Source of the DNA: Desulfosporosinus lacus DSM 15449
GTDB taxonomy: Bacteria > Bacillota > Desulfitobacteriia > Desulfitobacteriales > Desulfitobacteriaceae
Direction: 5' to 3'
NCBI RefSeq assembly: GCF_900129935.1
Contig: NZ_FQXJ01000023.1
Span: forward strand, 1 to 64,000
Length of the DNA: 64,000 bases
In this document: positions 61,397 through 64,000 of the stretch, piece by piece
Position numbering within the stretch: the first letter of the stretch is position 1
Layout of the letters: every line of letters begins with the position of its first letter
The notes under the pieces: generated by a model
Database searches by the model: none
What the model was told of the DNA's origin: nothing
What the model saw: only the letters and a program-made list of their open reading frames with translations
Made by a program: the position numbers and the translations under genes

Positions 61397-62557
61397 CTAT
61401 TCTGAAACCACCGTGATCTCATCACCCTCTTGAAGCATGTTCAGGTTTGTAGATATAATCGATTCATTTCCTTGAAGTCCTGATTTGATCTCTGCCTGAT
61501 TATTTACTAAGTTTCCAAGGGTTACTGCAAGTTTTTTTACAACTCCATTATCATTGATGAATACGGAATAGTCGCCTTCCTTCCCAGTTATGAGCGCTAC
61601 AGGGATAACAAACTTCTGGACTTTTACATCATCTATCAGCATTGCCTTAGCAAATACCCCCGGTCTTAACAACAACTTCTCATTATTCACTTGTATCTTC
61701 ACCTTGAATGCTCTTGAGGCTGGATCCGCAGAGGGGGTGATGCTTTTTACGACACCTTCATAAGTATCAGAATCATCTTCATTTAGCTTTACCCTTGCCT
61801 TTTGTCCTATTTTTATTGTTTGAATTAGAGCTTGGTCTACCTCGATAACAGCATCTATCAATGATATATCTTTAACTTTTCCCAGCACGTTTCCTGGAGT
61901 AAGAAACTGTCCAAGACTGACATTTTTTTCGTCCATAACTCCGGTGATTGAAGCTCGAATGATCATATCAGCTAATCCAGTTTTCAGATTGTCAATATTG
62001 GTCTGCGCTGCTTGAATATTAGCTTGATTTGAAGCAATATCTGCCTTAATCATTTTCAGAGAAGTTTCTGCGTTATCAAGTTCAGCCTGTGCAACAACCC
62101 CTTGCTGTGCCAGTATTTCTATCCTCTCGTATGATCGTTGAATATTTTCCAGACTAGCCTCTGTTTTTTGCAGAGATGCTTTAGAAACCTCCAACTGGCT
62201 TTCAGCGGACTTTATCTGATTCTTAATATCTTGGTCATCTAACATCACAAGTGTCTCACCCTCTGTGACTTGCTTTCCATCATCAAATAAAACACTGATT
62301 ACTTTTCCGCTGGTCTTCGAACTTATAATTCCTTCCTGATCAGCTTCCAAGGTTGCTTTATAGTATAACCCTTCACTTTGAGTGGCCTCTTGCGGACTGA
62401 TTACTTGCACTGCAATCTTATTACTTGAGACTGGTGCTCCACCTTCTTTATCCTTGGCTAAAAAAGTTGATTGAAGTTCGTTTCGATTAAAAATGGCAAC
62501 TCCGCCTATAAAAATAACGACCATAATCACGACTGAGATCATTCTCTTTTTACTCAT
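61397..62557 (-). CDS. RND efflux adaptor (membrane fusion protein)
   Basis: The 386 residues comprise an N-terminal signal anchor (KKRMISVVIMVVIFIGGVAIF), a lipoyl-like half (GKVISVLFDDGKQVTEGETLV), a long coiled-coil hairpin (about 100-185) and beta-barrel and membrane-proximal domains. No lipobox cysteine is seen, so it is likely anchored by its N-terminal helix. The ATG at 62557 lies behind AAGGAG; an upstream start at 62584 is less likely. It is the second gene of a TetR-adaptor-pump operon. Confidence 0.92.
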   Translation of the reverse strand: MSKKRMISVVIMVVIFIGGVAIFNRNELQSTFLAKDKEGGAPVSSNKIAVQVISPQEATQSEGLYYKATLEADQEGIISSKTSGKVISVLFDDGKQVTEGETLVMLDDQDIKNQIKSAESQLEVSKASLQKTEASLENIQRSYERIEILAQQGVVAQAELDNAETSLKMIKADIASNQANIQAAQTNIDNLKTGLADMIIRASITGVMDEKNVSLGQFLTPGNVLGKVKDISLIDAVIEVDQALIQTIKIGQKARVKLNEDDSDTYEGVVKSITPSADPASRAFKVKIQVNNEKLLLRPGVFAKAMLIDDVKVQKFVIPVALITGKEGDYSVFINDNGVVKKLAVTLGNLVNNQAEIKSGLQGNESIISTNLNMLQEGDEITVVSE

Positions 62558-62595
62558 ACCTTCACTCCTTATTAGACTGATCAAGAATCCAATCC

Positions 62596-63210
62596 TTACT
62601 TTGTTTTAGCTCCTATTCCGTTAAGTATAAAATCAATCATTTTTTCCCTATCAAGGTCTTTCTGGTCCTGCGACCAGCAATCACCCATTATGTGCATTTT
62701 AAAATTGCAATAAGTTCCAATCATTTCCGGTATAAAATTGGCCGCAAACTTCCAATCAAATTCCCTGAGAATTCCATCTGCAGACCCTTTTTCAAAGTGT
62801 TTCCGTAAAACATTTACAGACTCCTCTCTATTACTCAAAATCATTTCGTATAACTTTTGCTTTACTTCGCAACTCATTTCAAAGAATTCTCCAAACACCA
62901 TAAACTTGAAGAAGAACTCAGTCTCCTCCAACGTTTCCTGAGTAAACATAATAATTTCGTTCAATATTTCCCGCAGCGTAATTTTATCGCTAATCCTTCT
63001 GTTAATTTCATGAAAGAAATGACCTGTTTTAGTCTTGACTACCTGGATGAACAAATCTTCTTTGTTCTGAAAGTATTCATACAGAGTTCCTTTCCCAAGC
63101 CCTGCCTTCGCTGCGATATCCTTCATGCTGGCATTTGTAAAACCATTCTCACTGAACACTTCAAACGCTGCATTTAGGATTGTTTCCTCTTTGTCTTTCT
63201 GCCTTGCCAT
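62596..63210 (-). CDS. TetR-family regulator of the RND operon
   Basis: The 204-residue protein starts with a standard TetR helix-turn-helix ([45 protein letters not shown]) and an all-helical ligand domain with no recognised effector. It is the first gene of the operon, and a GACCG-TT-CGGTC inverted repeat lies 27 bases upstream of its start, so autorepression and control of the pump are likely. Confidence 0.93.
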   Translation of the reverse strand: MARQKDKEETILNAAFEVFSENGFTNASMKDIAAKAGLGKGTLYEYFQNKEDLFIQVVKTKTGHFFHEINRRISDKITLREILNEIIMFTQETLEETEFFFKFMVFGEFFEMSCEVKQKLYEMILSNREESVNVLRKHFEKGSADGILREFDWKFAANFIPEMIGTYCNFKMHIMGDCWSQDQKDLDREKMIDFILNGIGAKTK

Positions 63211-63236
63211 ATTACCCTTCCTTCCAATGGATGCCC

Positions 63237-63248
63237 GACCGTTCGGTC
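63237..63248. promoter_or_regulatory. Probable TetR operator
   Basis: GACCGTTCGGTC, an inverted repeat of five bases with a two-base centre, is typical of TetR/AcrR operators. It is the only such site in the 459-base gap up to 63669, which is otherwise A/T-rich with two hairpins and no gene. Confidence 0.75.
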
Positions 63249-63422
63249 AAACTAATTATATGCTCATCTTTAGACTTGTAAATATCGCAAAATTTTATGT
63301 TTTCAATAAAATATGGCTATATTACAGTTTAACAAATATGTATTTCTTTAAAATCGACGAATTCTACAGCAGTTTCTTAGATCTCTCATCCTCTTGGGCG
63401 TATTCTCAACCACTCTAGGGAA

Positions 63423-63444
63423 AGGCACTGATTTCTCAGTGCCT
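63423..63444. terminator. Short hairpin, possible terminator
   Basis: Stem AGGCACTGA / TCAGTGCCT with a four-base loop. It does not directly follow a recognised gene. Confidence 0.45.
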
Positions 63445-63596
63445 TAATACGATCATCTGTGCTGTTATCTAAACTTTTCTTCGCTTTTATGTTTTATAGA
63501 GAACCTAAATTAATAATCTTTTTTATAGAGTATAAAAGAGGTTCAAAAGGTTACATATGTTTAAAAAAGATAAAGAATAGTAAGGAGAAGTTAAGA

Positions 63597-63624
63597 CAAA
63601 AAAACCTGGCCATCATGACCAGGT
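63597..63624 (-). terminator. Terminator of the 63670 gene
   Basis: Stem ACCTGG / CCAGGT with a nine-base loop, then seven T residues on the minus strand. Confidence 0.7.
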
Positions 63625-63669
63625 GGATGAGTCTGACTTGAAGATCATGCCCAATGCGAGTTTTTGGCT

Positions 63670-63864
63670 CTACTTGCATGCTAAACCTCTTTGATTTAAC
63701 AATTCCTGCATTTTACACTCGCCTAGTTCGTGTTGGACTAGAAACATATCCCGATCCTCACAAATCTTGGGAATATGAGACATTGCATTAATTATAATCA
63801 CCTGAGCCTCGAGGGCTTCCTCTTGAGTGTCACATGCAACATAATTACTATATACCTTAATCAT
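63670..63864 (-). CDS. Small protein of unknown function
   Basis: A 64-residue acidic protein with three cysteines (C11, C35, C50) plus one near the end (C63). It reads MIKVYSNYVACDTQEEALEA at the start and shows helix-like spacing. A ribosome-site-like GGAG lies upstream of the ATG (GAAGGAGTTC) and an intrinsic terminator follows, supporting a real gene. I recognise no family. Confidence 0.6.
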   Translation of the reverse strand: MIKVYSNYVACDTQEEALEAQVIIINAMSHIPKICEDRDMFLVQHELGECKMQELLNQRGLACK

Positions 63865-63927
63865 TATAGAACTCCTTCGCGCCTCGATCCCCTTTTGTGA
63901 TCCGCCCGCAATTATAAACGCTAAAAT

Positions 63928-63973
63928 AAAAGTGAGCCAAAAATAAGAGTAACGCCAGGAAAAAAGTGAGCCA
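63928..63973. mobile_element. Possible IS21-type terminal repeats at the window edge
   Basis: AAAAGTGAGCCA occurs at 63928-63939 and again at 63962-63973, 34 bases apart. Closely spaced short repeats of a TGGCTCAC-like word are a feature of IS21-family ends. No transposase is visible because the window stops 27 bases later, so this remains a suggestion. Confidence 0.4.
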
Positions 63974-64000
63974 CTTCTTATAAAAAACCTGTATAGTTCA

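Noticed and set aside
1-64000. CRISPR arrays, tRNA or rRNA genes, selenocysteine codons
   Set aside because: No spaced direct-repeat array, cloverleaf-like sequence or rRNA segment was noticed; the selD and MvhD-like catalytic positions are Cys and no gene needed an in-frame TGA.

Overview
The window looks like a chromosomal segment of an endospore-forming, strictly anaerobic Gram-positive bacterium, probably of the Desulfosporosinus / Desulfitobacterium / Syntrophobotulus group (Peptococcaceae in the broad sense). Reasons: the Firmicutes ctsR-mcsA-mcsB-clpC operon with radA, a Spo0E-like protein, rubrerythrin, strong AGGAGG ribosome sites with GTG and TTG starts, and many Fe-S, tungsten, molybdenum and selenium functions. 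The genus is inference. No rRNA, tRNA or CRISPR array was seen.

Positions 1-9315 (minus strand) hold an operon whose gene order matches the class II, ATP-independent benzoyl-CoA reductase cluster: bamB, bamC, bamD, then an inserted fdhD, then bamE (HdrA-like), bamF (MvhD-like) and bamG (NuoE-like, cut by the window edge). A sigma-54 promoter lies upstream of bamB. Positions 10233-13305 carry selenium genes: selD, yedF and a DUF3343 gene on one strand and a cysteine desulfurase divergently. A truncated gltX, a C_GCAxxG_C_C redox protein and a double-cubane-cluster protein with its ATP-driven reductase follow. Positions 17390-21138 encode a three-subunit molybdenum hydroxylase behind a second sigma-54 promoter, with a sigma-54 activator gene transcribed away from it.

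Positions 23359-34780 are mostly housekeeping: Spo0E-like protein, radA, the clpC operon with a visible CtsR operator, a decayed M24 peptidase, rubrerythrin, a YgbA-like protein, a sugar isomerase-like protein and an RluA-type pseudouridine synthase.

Positions 35026-46444 look like a complete dissimilatory glycolate/glyoxylate module: a three-subunit glycolate dehydrogenase-like complex, a SucC/SucD-like malate-CoA ligase with a small Fe-S protein encoded between its subunits, a CitE-like malyl-CoA lyase, malic enzyme, a cupin and an IclR regulator. Three promoters in this module (glycolate dehydrogenase, ligase operon, iclR) each carry a 15-bp inverted repeat of the form TRAAAC-N3-GTTTYA just downstream of the -10 box, suggesting one IclR regulon. 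Together these genes would oxidise glycolate to glyoxylate, condense it with acetyl-CoA, make ATP from malyl-CoA and return pyruvate.

Positions 46641-51553 are sbcC-sbcD. Positions 52468-56988 hold a signalling cluster: a KaiC-like double-domain ATPase, a histidine kinase ending in a pseudo-receiver domain, a small unknown protein and a divergent single-domain response regulator. Positions 57545-63210 carry ung and an RND efflux operon with its TetR regulator. The right edge resembles the terminal repeats of an IS21-type element. Three copies of a short hairpin-rich repeat (about 1206, 32881 and 52234) are scattered through the window.
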